Part shown: one piece after another, positions 7,989-18,949 of the stretch
Layout: every line of letters starts with the position of its first letter
Position numbering within the stretch: the stretch's first letter is position 1
DNA from: Aminobacter aminovorans
GTDB taxonomy: Bacteria; Pseudomonadota; Alphaproteobacteria; Rhizobiales; Rhizobiaceae
DNA: 64,000 nucleotides
Reading direction: 5' to 3'
Assembly: GCF_900445235.1 (NCBI RefSeq)
Contig: NZ_UFSM01000001.1
Coordinates: forward strand, 1,110,501-1,174,500
Program-made: the position numbers and the translations under genes
Notes under the pieces: model-generated
Database searches by the model: none
What the model saw: only the letters and a program-made list of their open reading frames with translations
What the model was told of the DNA's origin: nothing

Positions 7989-9608
7989 CTACTCGGCGAT
8001 GTCGACAGTCTCGAAGCGGTGCGAGCCGAGCGGGTCCATCACATAGCCGCTGACCTTCTTCGACATCGGCAACGAGACGGTCGAATGGTCGAGCGTCGCC
8101 CAGGGTGCCTGTTCCTTGAAGATCAGCTGGGCCTGCTCGTAGAGCTTCGCCCGTTCGGCCTGGTCGACAGTCGTGCGTGCCTTCTGGAGCAGCTCCTCGA
8201 AGGGCTGGTGGCACCAGTTGGCCATGTTGGCGCCGCCGACGCCGGCGCAGGAGAAGAAGTAGGACAGCAGATTGTCCGGATCGCCATTGTCGCTGGTGCC
8301 GCCGAGGATGATGGCGCCATCACGCTGCTTGTCGCGGGCACGCTTGAGGTATTCGGCCCATTCGTAGGACACGACCTCGACACCGACGCCGACCTTCTGG
8401 AAGTCGGACTGGATCAGCTCGGCGACGCGACGGGCGTTGGGCATGTAGGGCCGGCTGACCGGCATCGCCCAGACCTTCATCTTCAGGTCCTTGACGCCTG
8501 CGTCGTCGAGCATTTTCTTGGCTGCGACCGGATCGTAGGGATCGTCGACGACCGCATCGTTGTAGCCCCACATCGCCGGCGGGATCGGGTTCTTGGCGAC
8601 TTCGCCGAGATCCTGGAACACCGCCTGGAGGATGGCCTTCTTGTCGATCGCCATGTTCAGCGCCTTGCGCACCTCGATCCTGTCGAAAGGCGGGGTCAAG
8701 GTGTTGTAGGCGAGATAAGCAACGTTGAGGCCAGGCTTTTCCATCACCACAAGGTTGGGGTCGGCCTTGAGGCCGGGAACATCGGCGGGCGCCGGGTAGG
8801 CCGCGACATGGCATTCGCCAGCCTGCAGGCGCTGCATCCGCGTCGATGCATCGGCGGTGATGGCGAACACCAGCTCATCCAGCTTCGGCTTGGCGCCCCA
8901 GTAGGTCGGGTTTGCCTTGAAGCGCACCACGGCATCCTGCTGGTAGCCGACGAACTGGAACGGCCCTGTGCCGACCGGCTCGGAGTTGAGCTTTTCCGGC
9001 GTTCCGGCCGCGGCGAGCTTGTCGGCATATTCCTTGGACAGGATCGAACCCAGATCCATCGCCAGGTTGGAGAGAATGGAGGCGTTCGGCTGGCTCAGCA
9101 CCAGCTTGACGGTGAGATCGTCAACCTTGGAGATGTCCTTGACCGTCGCCTGCATGTCCATGCCGGCATACATCTCGTAATTCGCGCCGGTGACATACTG
9201 ATGCCAGGGATTGTCGGTGAGGCGCTGGCGGTCGAACGAGAACACGACGTCTTCGGCATTCATGTCGCGTGTCGGCGTGAAGTAGTCGGTGGTCTGGAAC
9301 TTCACGCCGGGGCGCAGTTTGAACGTGTAGGTCAGCATGTCGTCGGAAACGGTCCAGCTCTCGGCCAGGCCAGGCAGCAGGTTCGTCGTGCCGTTCTCGA
9401 ATTCGACCAGACGTCCGTAGATCGGTTTCGACGACGCATCCCAGGTGCTGTTGGTCGAGTAGAGCGCCGGATCGAAACCTTCCGGTGCCGCCTCGGAACA
9501 GTAAACAAGCGTCTTGGCCGATGCCTCGGCACCGAGCAGGCCGAGTGCCGCGGCGGCGACTGAAAGACAAAGGGCAGCCCGGATTGAGCTGCGTTTCAAG
9601 GAATTCAT
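7989..9608 (-). CDS. ABC transporter substrate-binding protein, family 5 (DppA-like)
   Basis: This 539-residue exported protein has a signal peptide ending near A-E-A-S-A-K at about residue 31. The mature fold is the three-lobe SBP family 5 type, with P-G-L-A-E-S-W, T-F-K-L-R-P-G-V-K-F, F-S-F-D-R, an N-S-E-P-V-G-T-G-P-F segment in the middle, and V-R-K-A-L-N-M-A-I-D further on. These features match dipeptide-binding proteins such as DppA. It would bind peptides or related compounds in the periplasm. No permease or ATPase gene follows or precedes it, so its membrane partner is elsewhere. The creatininase-family gene 52 bases upstream is on the same strand and is probably in one operon. The ligand may therefore be an amide or amidohydrolase substrate; this is inference. 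Confidence 0.9.
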   Translation of the reverse strand: MNSLKRSSIRAALCLSVAAAALGLLGAEASAKTLVYCSEAAPEGFDPALYSTNSTWDASSKPIYGRLVEFENGTTNLLPGLAESWTVSDDMLTYTFKLRPGVKFQTTDYFTPTRDMNAEDVVFSFDRQRLTDNPWHQYVTGANYEMYAGMDMQATVKDISKVDDLTVKLVLSQPNASILSNLAMDLGSILSKEYADKLAAAGTPEKLNSEPVGTGPFQFVGYQQDAVVRFKANPTYWGAKPKLDELVFAITADASTRMQRLQAGECHVAAYPAPADVPGLKADPNLVVMEKPGLNVAYLAYNTLTPPFDRIEVRKALNMAIDKKAILQAVFQDLGEVAKNPIPPAMWGYNDAVVDDPYDPVAAKKMLDDAGVKDLKMKVWAMPVSRPYMPNARRVAELIQSDFQKVGVGVEVVSYEWAEYLKRARDKQRDGAIILGGTSDNGDPDNLLSYFFSCAGVGGANMANWCHQPFEELLQKARTTVDQAERAKLYEQAQLIFKEQAPWATLDHSTVSLPMSKKVSGYVMDPLGSHRFETVDIAE

Positions 9609-9660
9609 CGGGTTTTCCCCTTCAGGTTTTCTTGGTTGCGGGCGTTTGGGTGCAACGGCG

Positions 9661-10485
9661 TCAGTCGGCGCGTCCGGCGCGGGTGTCGAGCCCGCGGCCC
9701 GGGCGCCATACGGCGTCTGGCTGCGTCCACAGCACCGGGTCGACGATCAGCTTGGCGAGTTCGCGGGCCTGCAGCTCAAGGAAGCGCTCGCCCTTCTCCG
9801 CGGTGCCCTTGGCCGGTACGCCCCATGTGCCGGTGTTGGGCGCGCGCTCGGAAAAGGAATAGAAGCGGTGGGCACCATGCGGCGCCTCGTTCTTGCCGGC
9901 CTCAGCCGTGAAGGCCTCTTCGAACTTGTCCTTTTTGACGGTGTCGGGCGAGATCGCCAGCATCACCGACGCCTCGCCCTCGCAGGCGTGCTTGGGGCCG
10001 TTGTCGGTTTCAAACAGCGCCGCGGTTTCCGCGGGTGCCAGCATCCAGGGCGTCGTGTAGACGATCGGCATGGCGAACTCGACGGCAAGCTCGCGTGTCG
10101 ACATCGCCAGCGGGTCGATGTTGCCGCCATGGCCGTTGACGATGAGCAGGCGGGTAAAGCCGATTGCCTTCAGCGAACGCACGACCGACTTCAGCACGTG
10201 GAAATAGGCAGTGTAGTCGAGGCTGATCGTGCCGCCGAATGGCAGATGGTGCTCGCTCATGCCGAGCCAGAGGCCGGGAAGCACTGCCAGCGGCACATCA
10301 TCGGCGACCAGGCGCGCGCCGCGCCGGGCGGCGGCCTCGGCGCTCGCCGTGTCGGTGATGACGGGCAGATGCGGGCCGTGCTGCTCGAGCGACCCGACCG
10401 GCAGGATGGCCAAGGCGTTGCCGCGGGCCGCGATCTCGCGCAGGTCCGGCGCGGTCATGCGCGCCCACTCAACTTCCCGTGCCAT
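9661..10485 (-). CDS. Creatininase family protein
   Basis: This 274-residue protein resembles creatinine amidohydrolase and related metal-dependent amide hydrolases. The first metal motif, P-V-G-S-L-E-Q-H-G-P-H-L-P, is near residue 35. The metal Asp lies in I-T-D-T close behind, N-G-H-G-G-N at about 120 carries further ligands, and H-A-C-E-G-E-A-S near 170 supplies the last Glu. All expected ligands are present. I chose the ATG at 10485, since GGAG lies eight bases before it; a TTG is one codon upstream. Members of this family also include MftE-type peptidases and FAPy deformylases, so creatinine is only one possible substrate. It is probably the first gene of an operon with the binding protein. 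Confidence 0.88.
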   Translation of the reverse strand: MAREVEWARMTAPDLREIAARGNALAILPVGSLEQHGPHLPVITDTASAEAAARRGARLVADDVPLAVLPGLWLGMSEHHLPFGGTISLDYTAYFHVLKSVVRSLKAIGFTRLLIVNGHGGNIDPLAMSTRELAVEFAMPIVYTTPWMLAPAETAALFETDNGPKHACEGEASVMLAISPDTVKKDKFEEAFTAEAGKNEAPHGAHRFYSFSERAPNTGTWGVPAKGTAEKGERFLELQARELAKLIVDPVLWTQPDAVWRPGRGLDTRAGRAD

Positions 10486-10523
10486 CAAAGACTCCTGCCT
10501 CGCATGCGAAAAAAATTATTCTA

Positions 10524-10542
10524 TAGGAAAATATTTTTCCTA
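10524..10542. promoter_or_regulatory. Palindromic operator-like site before the creatininase gene
   Basis: TAGGAAAA and TTTTCCTA form a perfect 8-base inverted repeat around TAT, inside an AT-rich island in otherwise GC-rich DNA, 38 bases upstream of the creatininase start. The G-A-A-A/T-T-T-C arms resemble RpiR/MurR-type operators. No regulator gene is adjacent. It probably controls the minus-strand operon. Confidence 0.6.
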
Positions 10543-10682
10543 ATTGCCCGGAATGTCAATAGCGGTGCTTGGGCAGCGGGTTGGACCACGCGGCTGGAAC
10601 CTGGCCCGTCCGAGCTGCCCGGCGGAGCGGTGGGGTTTGAGGCGGGGCGGGTTTCGGCCGCAAAAAGCCGAGGCTTGGGGAA

Positions 10683-10973
10683 ATGGAATTGCGTCAGACG
10701 TGCATGCGGATCGGCTCGATCCTGGGAATCGGGATAATCACATTGGGAAGCGCTGGCGCGACGTCGCGGGCAGAACGCGCCGTGGAGCAGGGATTGCCTG
10801 TCACATTGGCCAAGGCCCGAACCTGCAAGCAGGTCAGTTCCTGTGCGGAAGCCGTGGCGCTCTGGTGTGGCGGCTACAGGCGGGCAGACGCCGACAATGA
10901 CGGCATTCCTTGCGAGAATGTCTGCCCGACGAAAGAGCTTGTCGATGAGTTGCGCCAGCAGATCGGCTGCTGA
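10683..10973 (+). CDS. Exported Excalibur-domain protein
   Basis: This 96-residue protein has a hydrophobic N-terminal signal (I-G-S-I-L-G-I-G-I-I-T-L) and a C-terminal Excalibur-type calcium-binding motif: T-C-K-Q-V-S-S-C-A-E-A, then D-A-D-N-D-G-I-P-C-E near residues 73-82. The D-x-D-x-D-G-I-x-C-E core is diagnostic of that domain, which often accompanies SNase-type nucleases and other cell-surface proteins. Six Cys in the mature part suggest disulphides. The start could be the ATG at 10683 or the Met seven codons later; only the first has a G-rich stretch just upstream. The Excalibur link to the nuclease pseudogene at 4728 may be coincidence. Confidence 0.8.
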   Translation: MELRQTCMRIGSILGIGIITLGSAGATSRAERAVEQGLPVTLAKARTCKQVSSCAEAVALWCGGYRRADADNDGIPCENVCPTKELVDELRQQIGC

Positions 10974-10984
10974 GCCGGAGGGAA

Positions 10985-11014
10985 ATCCCCTCGCATCGTG
11001 TGACGCGAGGGGAT
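10985..11014. terminator. Hairpin between the convergent Excalibur and acs genes
   Basis: ATCCCCTCGC (10985-10994) is the exact complement of GCGAGGGGAT (11005-11014), with a 10-base loop. It sits between two convergent genes and could serve both. T-runs are absent. Confidence 0.55.
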
Positions 11015-11021
11015 CGCGGCC

Positions 11022-12977
<1,956 letters not shown>

Positions 12978-13285
12978 TTCTCTCCCTTCCTCCCGGAAAC
13001 GATCCGACGGCTCCTTGCGGCCGGCGGACGGCGGCGTTGGAGCCGCGTTGGCGCGCATTATTAGCAATTCGCGCCGCCTCACAATATTAGACCTTGGATT
13101 TGGCCGCGGTCTTTCCGTAGCGGCAAATCGCCGCCGCTATATAGCTATCAGCAATGGCCGAGGTCGAGTGCTAAAGTGCTGATTTCTTGGAACTATCATA
13201 TGCGCGTTCCGTTGTTTTAGCAGACGGTTAACCATCGCGGCGCAGACTTTGGCCGTGGAGGAGCTGTTCGAAACGGAAGGCCAGC
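12978..13285. other. Intergenic region between acs and usg
   Basis: This 308-base stretch holds no gene that I can support. It contains the divergent promoters of acs and usg. An inverted repeat, GGCGCG (13050-13055) and CGCGCC (13070-13075) around an AT-rich 14-base spacer, lies 70 bases upstream of the acs start and may be a regulator site. Confidence 0.5.
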
Positions 13286-13558
13286 ATGCGCGACGCTTCT
13301 GAACTGGAACTGATGCTCAGGGGCTACGGCCTGACCACGGCCGAAATCCTCTATCACCTGCCCGACCACCCACATGTGCTGCAGACATTCATCTGGCAGG
13401 ACTACGATCTGGCGCCGAAATTCCCCATCCTGTTCGGCTTCATCGAGTTCTGGCGTGCCAAGCTCGATGGGCCGCTGCATTCGGTGCACTACACCCATCG
13501 CAAGCTGATCGCGCCCAATGAGTGGCGCAAGGTCGACGGCGAGTTCGTGCTGCACTGA
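13286..13558 (+). CDS. usg: Usg family protein
   Basis: This is a 90-residue protein with the Usg signature: [28 protein letters not shown] and [16 protein letters not shown]. The name comes from a gene found upstream of trpF in some alphaproteobacteria. Its molecular function is not known. It is transcribed alone here; no trp gene is nearby. The ATG at 13286 is supported by the family's conserved N-terminus. Confidence 0.9.
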   Translation: MRDASELELMLRGYGLTTAEILYHLPDHPHVLQTFIWQDYDLAPKFPILFGFIEFWRAKLDGPLHSVHYTHRKLIAPNEWRKVDGEFVLH

Positions 13559-13758
13559 ACCCGGCTTCGACAGGGCTGGCTCCCTGTTCGAAGCCGTGCG
13601 TTTTCGTGCGCGCCTGCCGCCCGGCACACCGCGCTGGCACAAATCAATTGCGGCATTCGAGACGCTGGGCCGATTGCGGCCGGCTCGCCGGGCGGGTATT
13701 CCCGCCACCAGAGCTTCCGCTGCGCCTTCGCTGCCGGCGGGTAAAAGGGAGAACTACG

Positions 13759-14865
13759 ATGAACATGAAGATCCTTGCGGGCGTCTCGCTCGCCGCGCTG
13801 ATGGCCTTAGGCTCCGCCGCGCATGCCGACATCACCATCGGCCTCGTTGCTCCGCTGACCGGTCCGGTCGCCGCCTATGGCGACCAGGTCAAGAACGGCG
13901 CCCAGGCTGCCGTCGATGTCATCAATGAAAAGGGTGGCATCCTCGGCGAGAAGATCGTGCTGAAGCTCGCCGACGATGCCGGCGATCCAAAGCAGGGCGT
14001 CTCCGCTGCCAACCTGCTGGTTGGCGAAGGCGTGAAATATGTCGTTGGCCCGGTGACTTCGGGCGTTGCGATCCCGGCTTCGGACGTCTTTGCCGAAAAT
14101 GGCATCCTGATGGTGACGCCGACGGCAACAGCGCCGGACCTGACCGCACGCGGCCTGACCAACGTGCTGCGCACCTGCGGTCGTGACGACCAGCAGGCGG
14201 AAGTTGCCGCTGCCTACGTGCTCAAGAACATGAAGGACAAGCGCGTCGCCGTGATCGACGACAAGGGCACCTACGGCAAGGGCCTGGCCGAAGCCTTCAA
14301 GAAGGCGATCAATGCCGGCGGCCTGACCGAAGTGCAGCAGAACTCGCTTAACCCGGGCGAAAAGGACCTGTCGGCACTGATCACCCGCCTCAAGGCCGAC
14401 AATGCCGAAGTCATCTACTTCGGCGGCTACCACCCCGAGGGCGGCCTTCTGGCGCGGCAGTTGAAGGACGGTGGCGTCAACGCCGTCATCATCGGCGGCG
14501 AAGGCCTGTCGAACACCGAGTTCTGGGCGATCGGCAACGAAGCCGCTGCTGGCACGCTGTTCACCAATGCGACCGACGCACTGAAGAACCCGGCCTCGGC
14601 CGAGGCGGTCAAGGTTCTGGCCGACAAGGGCATTCCCGCCGAGGCGTTCACGCTCAACGCCTATGCTGCCGTCGAGGTGCTGAAGGCAGGCATCGAAAAG
14701 GCCGGCAAGGCCGACGACGCTGCAGCTGTTGCCGCTGCGCTCAAGTCTGGCGAGCCGATCTCCACCGCCATCGGCAATCTGACTTATGGCGAAACCGGCG
14801 ACCTGACCTCGCCAAGCTTCTCGCTGTTCAAGTGGGAAGGCGGCAAGATCGTCGCTGCGGAGTAA
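13759..14865 (+). CDS. Branched-chain amino acid-type substrate-binding protein (LivJ/LivK-like)
   Basis: This 368-residue periplasmic binding protein has a signal peptide ending at A-H-A near residue 22, then [18 protein letters not shown], the classic LivJ/LivK start. Later signatures include [16 protein letters not shown] and [12 protein letters not shown]. It binds leucine-type or related ligands and delivers them to a LivHMGF transporter. No permease genes follow, so it is an orphan binding protein. I chose the ATG at 13759 because AAGGGAG lies nine bases upstream. A strong terminator follows. Confidence 0.93.
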   Translation: MNMKILAGVSLAALMALGSAAHADITIGLVAPLTGPVAAYGDQVKNGAQAAVDVINEKGGILGEKIVLKLADDAGDPKQGVSAANLLVGEGVKYVVGPVTSGVAIPASDVFAENGILMVTPTATAPDLTARGLTNVLRTCGRDDQQAEVAAAYVLKNMKDKRVAVIDDKGTYGKGLAEAFKKAINAGGLTEVQQNSLNPGEKDLSALITRLKADNAEVIYFGGYHPEGGLLARQLKDGGVNAVIIGGEGLSNTEFWAIGNEAAAGTLFTNATDALKNPASAEAVKVLADKGIPAEAFTLNAYAAVEVLKAGIEKAGKADDAAAVAAALKSGEPISTAIGNLTYGETGDLTSPSFSLFKWEGGKIVAAE

Positions 14866-14886
14866 TTTCCGGGCTAGGCAGAAACG

Positions 14887-14916
14887 AAAAGGCCGGGATG
14901 CAGATCCCGGCCTTTT
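14887..14916. terminator. Bidirectional intrinsic terminator
   Basis: AAAAGGCCGGGAT (14887-14899) pairs perfectly with ATCCCGGCCTTTT (14904-14916) around a 4-base loop. It has A-runs and T-runs on both sides and lies between the convergent livJ-like and yggS-type genes, so it should stop both transcripts. Confidence 0.9.
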
Positions 14917-14937
14917 GTGTTCGTGGCTTCTGACATC

Positions 14938-15600
14938 TCAGCGGGTGCCGAAGATCGCCGAGCCGACCCGCACGCTGGTGGCGCCGAATGCAATCGCAAG
15001 TTCGTAGTCGCCCGACATGCCCATCGAAAGCTTCGCGACACCGGCTTCGCGCGCCAGTTTTTCCAGCAGGGCAAAATGCGGGCCGGGGTTTTTGTCGGCC
15101 GGCGGGATGCACATCAGGCCTTCGATGGCGAGGTTGTGGACCTCACGGCAGCGCTTGACGAAGGCGACCGCTTCGCGTGGCTCGATGCCGGCCTTTTGCG
15201 GTTCGGAGCCGGTGTTGACCTGGACGTAGAGTTTCGGCGACCGACCCTGGCGCTCGATTTCCCGGGCGAGCTCGGCGGCAATCTTCTCGCGGTCGACAGT
15301 CTCGATGACGTCGAACAGGGCGACCGCCTCCTTGGCCTTGTTGGATTGCAGCGGGCCGATCAGATGAAGCTCGATGTCGGAAATCTCCGCCTTCAGCTGC
15401 GGCCACTTTCCTTGCGCTTCCTGGACGCGGTTTTCGCCGAAGACGCGCTGGCCGGCCTCGATGACGGGGCGGATGTGCTCGGCATCGAAGGTCTTGGAGA
15501 CCGCCACCAGCACTGTCGAGCCCTCTGGCCTGTTGGCCTCGCGCTCGGCCGCACCTATCTTATGCTTCACCAGAGTGAGCTGTTCGACCGACTTTTCCAT
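14938..15600 (-). CDS. YggS/PLPBP family pyridoxal phosphate-binding protein
   Basis: This 220-residue protein belongs to the PROSC/YggS family, which binds pyridoxal 5'-phosphate and keeps B6 and some amino acid pools in balance. Visible motifs are V-A-V-S-K-T (the Lys forms the Schiff base) near residue 35, F-G-E-N-R-V-Q-E, H-L-I-G-P-L-Q-S-N-K, and M-G-M-S-G-D-Y near 190, followed by V-R-V-G-S-A-I-F-G. I chose the ATG at 15600; the reading frame continues upstream but that part lies within a region unlike the family. It diverges from leuS. Confidence 0.93.
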   Translation of the reverse strand: MEKSVEQLTLVKHKIGAAEREANRPEGSTVLVAVSKTFDAEHIRPVIEAGQRVFGENRVQEAQGKWPQLKAEISDIELHLIGPLQSNKAKEAVALFDVIETVDREKIAAELAREIERQGRSPKLYVQVNTGSEPQKAGIEPREAVAFVKRCREVHNLAIEGLMCIPPADKNPGPHFALLEKLAREAGVAKLSMGMSGDYELAIAFGATSVRVGSAIFGTR

Positions 15601-15743
15601 GCCGCTGGCCCTGCTGCTTTTTGCCCGCCTCCGGTCTGCCGGAGTTGACGGGTCCGGGAATCCATGATGAACACCCGGCAACGATTTCCTGAACCGCGGG
15701 TTTTCGCCCCGGTCCATGCACGCTTTTAAGTGAAAAACATCCG

Positions 15744-18374
15744 ATGGCAACCGAACGATACAATCCGCGCGCGTCCGAACCCAAATGGCAGAAGGCCTGG
15801 GGCGAGGCAAAGCTCTTCGAGACCGACAACGACGATCCCCGGCCGAAATACTACGTGCTGGAAATGTTCCCCTATCCGTCGGGGCGCATCCATGTCGGCC
15901 ACGTCCGTAACTACGCGATGGGCGACGTCGTCGCGCGCTTCCGCCGCGCCATGGGCTACAATGTGCTCCATCCGATGGGTTGGGATGCCTTCGGCATGCC
16001 AGCGGAAAACGCTGCGATGAAGAACAAGGTCCATCCCAAGGACTGGACCTACCAGAACATCGCGACGATGCGCACGCAGCTGAAGTCGATGGGCCTGTCG
16101 CTCGACTGGAGCCGTGAGTTCGCCACCTGCGACGTCGACTATTACCACCGCCAGCAGATGCTGTTCATCGACTTCGTCGAGAAGGGACTGGTCACCCGCA
16201 AGTCGTCCAAGGTCAACTGGGATCCGGAGGACATGACCGTGCTCGCCAACGAGCAGGTCATCGACGGACGCGGCTGGCGTTCCGGCGCGCTGGTCGAACA
16301 GCGTGAACTGACGCAGTGGTTCTTCAAGATCACCGATTTTGCACAGGACCTGTCGGACGCGCTCGATGGCCTCGATGAGTGGCCCGAGAAGGTCAAGCTG
16401 ATGCAGCGCAACTGGATCGGCCGTTCGGAGGGGCTGCTGATCCGTTGGCCGTTGGCCGCTGGTACCGCACCTGCGGGTGAGAACGAACTGGAAGTCTACA
16501 CGACGCGTCCGGACACGATCTTCGGCGCCTCCTTCATGGCGATCTCGGCCGACCATCCGCTGGCCAAGAAGGCCGCCGAGAGCAAGCCTGAGCTCGCCGC
16601 CTTCATGGAAGACGTGCGTCGCATGGGTACGTCGGTTGCAGCGCTGGAAACGGCCGAGAAGAAGGGCATGGACACCGGCATCCGCGTCGTCCATCCGTTC
16701 GACCCGAGCTGGACGCTGCCGGTCTATGTCGCCAACTTCGTGCTGATGGACTACGGTACGGGCGCCATCTTCGGCTGCCCGTCGGGCGACCAGCGCGACC
16801 TCGATTTCGCCAACAAGTATGGCCTGCCGGTGGTTCCTGTCGTGATGCCGGAGGGCGGCGATGCCGCGACCTTCCAGATCACCGAGGAGGCCTATACCGA
16901 CGATGGCGTGATGATCAATTCGCGCTTCCTTGACGCCATGAAGCCGGAGGCGGCGTTCAACGACGTTGCCACCCGTCTCGAGCAGATCTCGATCGGCAAT
17001 CGCCCGATGGGCGAGCGCAAGGTGCAGTTCCGCCTGCGCGACTGGGGCATTTCGCGCCAGCGCTACTGGGGCTGCCCGATCCCGATGATCCACTGCGAGG
17101 ATTGCGGTGTCGTGCCGGTGCCGAAGGCCGACCTGCCGGTCAGGCTGCCTGACGACGTCGAGTTCGACCGTCCGGGTAATCCGCTCGACCGTCACCCGAC
17201 CTGGCGCCACGTCAACTGCCCGCAATGCGGCAAGGCGGCACGCCGCGAGACCGACACGATGGACACGTTTGTCGATTCGTCGTGGTATTTCGCGCGCTTC
17301 ACCGCACCTTGGGAAAACGAACCGACCGATCCGAAGGCCGCCAATGAGTGGCTGCCGGTCGATCAGTATATCGGCGGCATCGAGCATGCGATCCTGCACT
17401 TGCTCTATTCGCGCTTCTTCACCCGGGCGATGAGCAAGGCCGGCCACCTCGACCTGTCCGAACCCTTCAAGGGCCTGTTCACGCAAGGCATGGTCGTGCA
17501 CGAGACCTACCGTCTCGGCAGCGGCCCGAATGGCGAGTGGGTTTCGCCGAGCGACGTCAAGATCGAGGAGACCGACGGCAAGCGGCGGGCGACGCTGATT
17601 GCGACCGGCGAGCCGGTCGAGATCGGTTCGATCGAGAAGATGTCGAAGTCGAAGAAGAACGTCGTCGACCCCGACGACATCATCGCCAGCTACGGCGCCG
17701 ACACCGCACGCTGGTTCGTGCTCAGCGATTCTCCGCCGGAACGCGACGTCGTGTGGACCGAGGCCGGCGTCGAGGGTGCGCATCGTTTCGTACAGCGCGT
17801 CTGGCGCCTGGTGTCCGAATCGGCCGACGTGCTGGCCAAGGCGGAAGCCAAGGCAGCCGGCGGGGGCGATGCTGCTGTTGTCTCCAAGGCAGCACACAAG
17901 GCGTTGAAATCGGTCGGCGAAGACATTGGCAAGCTCGCCTTCAACAAGGCGGTCGCACGCATCTACGAGCTGACCAACACGCTGCAGGGGCCGCTGGCCG
18001 ACGCGGCCGCCGGCAAGGCATCGGCAGAGATGGTATCGGCGCTGCGCGAGGCCGTCGACATCCTGATCGTGATGATCGCGCCGATGATGCCGCATCTGGC
18101 CGAGGAGTGCTGGGCAGCACTCCAGGGAGATGGACTCGTTGCCGATCGTCCCTGGCCAAAGTTCGATGCAGCACTCGTCGTCGACAACGAAATCACCTAT
18201 CCGGTGCAGATCAACGGCAAGAAAAGAGCTGATTTGACAATCGCCCGCGACGCAGATCAATTGACCGTCGAAAGAGCGGCGCTGGCACTGGAAGCAGTGC
18301 AGAAGGCGCTGGATGGGAAGTCGCCGCGCAAGGTGATTGTTGTGCCGCAGAGGATCGTCAATGTCGTTGCCTGA
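15744..18374 (+). CDS. leuS: Leucyl-tRNA synthetase
   Basis: LeuRS charges tRNA-Leu and edits mischarged products. The 876-residue protein has [13 protein letters not shown] near residue 50 (the HIGH-type motif), an editing domain in the middle, and K-M-S-K-S at residue 632, followed by the anticodon-binding domain. Length and motif order are normal for a bacterial LeuRS. The last 14 bases overlap the start of lptE, and the two genes are clearly coupled. The yggS-type gene lies in the opposite direction. Confidence 0.98.
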   Translation: MATERYNPRASEPKWQKAWGEAKLFETDNDDPRPKYYVLEMFPYPSGRIHVGHVRNYAMGDVVARFRRAMGYNVLHPMGWDAFGMPAENAAMKNKVHPKDWTYQNIATMRTQLKSMGLSLDWSREFATCDVDYYHRQQMLFIDFVEKGLVTRKSSKVNWDPEDMTVLANEQVIDGRGWRSGALVEQRELTQWFFKITDFAQDLSDALDGLDEWPEKVKLMQRNWIGRSEGLLIRWPLAAGTAPAGENELEVYTTRPDTIFGASFMAISADHPLAKKAAESKPELAAFMEDVRRMGTSVAALETAEKKGMDTGIRVVHPFDPSWTLPVYVANFVLMDYGTGAIFGCPSGDQRDLDFANKYGLPVVPVVMPEGGDAATFQITEEAYTDDGVMINSRFLDAMKPEAAFNDVATRLEQISIGNRPMGERKVQFRLRDWGISRQRYWGCPIPMIHCEDCGVVPVPKADLPVRLPDDVEFDRPGNPLDRHPTWRHVNCPQCGKAARRETDTMDTFVDSSWYFARFTAPWENEPTDPKAANEWLPVDQYIGGIEHAILHLLYSRFFTRAMSKAGHLDLSEPFKGLFTQGMVVHETYRLGSGPNGEWVSPSDVKIEETDGKRRATLIATGEPVEIGSIEKMSKSKKNVVDPDDIIASYGADTARWFVLSDSPPERDVVWTEAGVEGAHRFVQRVWRLVSESADVLAKAEAKAAGGGDAAVVSKAAHKALKSVGEDIGKLAFNKAVARIYELTNTLQGPLADAAAGKASAEMVSALREAVDILIVMIAPMMPHLAEECWAALQGDGLVADRPWPKFDAALVVDNEITYPVQINGKKRADLTIARDADQLTVERAALALEAVQKALDGKSPRKVIVVPQRIVNVVA

Positions 18375-18924
18375 GGCGCGGAATTCTCCCCGTTCGTTGC
18401 GCGTTGCTGCGCGTCTGGCCCTGCTGGCCACGCTTGCACTGGCATCTGCCTGCACCGTGCGTCCGCTTTATTCGGACGGTCCGGCCCAGGCAGGCGTCGA
18501 GGCAGGTACGGCGACGCAACTGGCCTCGATCAACATCAAGCCGGTCAATACCCGCTATGGCCAGGAAGTCCGAAACCATCTGATCTTCATGTTCAACGGT
18601 GGTGCCGGTCAGCAGGCGGCGGCACCTTACACGATGGATCTGGCGGTGACCGCATTGAGCGAATCGGCGCTGCTCGCCGCGGTGACCAACAAGGACGACG
18701 AGCCCACCACCGGCACGATGACGTTGACCGGCATTTATGTGATCACCGACATCAAGACCGGCAAGCGCATCGCCTCGGGCAAGCGCAACGTCTCGGCGTC
18801 GTTCGACCGGCCGCGGCAGGAATTCGCCACGCTGCGGGCGCAGCGTGACGCCGAAAATCGCGCTGCACGCGAGCTCGCCGAGTTGCTCAGGCTGGCCATC
18901 GCCCAGGATATGTCCAAGGGCTGA
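18361..18924 (+). CDS. lptE: LPS assembly lipoprotein LptE
   Basis: This 187-residue protein has a signal peptide with the lipobox L-A-S-A-C (Cys near residue 32), followed by T-V-R-P-L-Y, the usual start of alphaproteobacterial LptE. LptE plugs the LptD barrel in the outer membrane and is needed to deliver LPS. The C-terminal part is helical and charged. The ATG at 18361 lies inside leuS, as in related genomes. In many alphaproteobacteria holA comes next; here an unrelated ATPase does. Confidence 0.9.
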   Translation: MSLPEARNSPRSLRVAARLALLATLALASACTVRPLYSDGPAQAGVEAGTATQLASINIKPVNTRYGQEVRNHLIFMFNGGAGQQAAAPYTMDLAVTALSESALLAAVTNKDDEPTTGTMTLTGIYVITDIKTGKRIASGKRNVSASFDRPRQEFATLRAQRDAENRAARELAELLRLAIAQDMSKG

Positions 18925-18949
18925 GCCTTAGTTTCGGGAGGATCGGTCG

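Noticed and set aside
8019..9563. A 514-codon open frame antisense to the peptide-binding protein gene
   Set aside because: No recognised domain and the opposite strand is clearly coding.
15726..18455. A 909-codon open frame antisense to leuS
   Set aside because: It mirrors leuS codon structure; long antisense frames are expected in such GC-rich genes.
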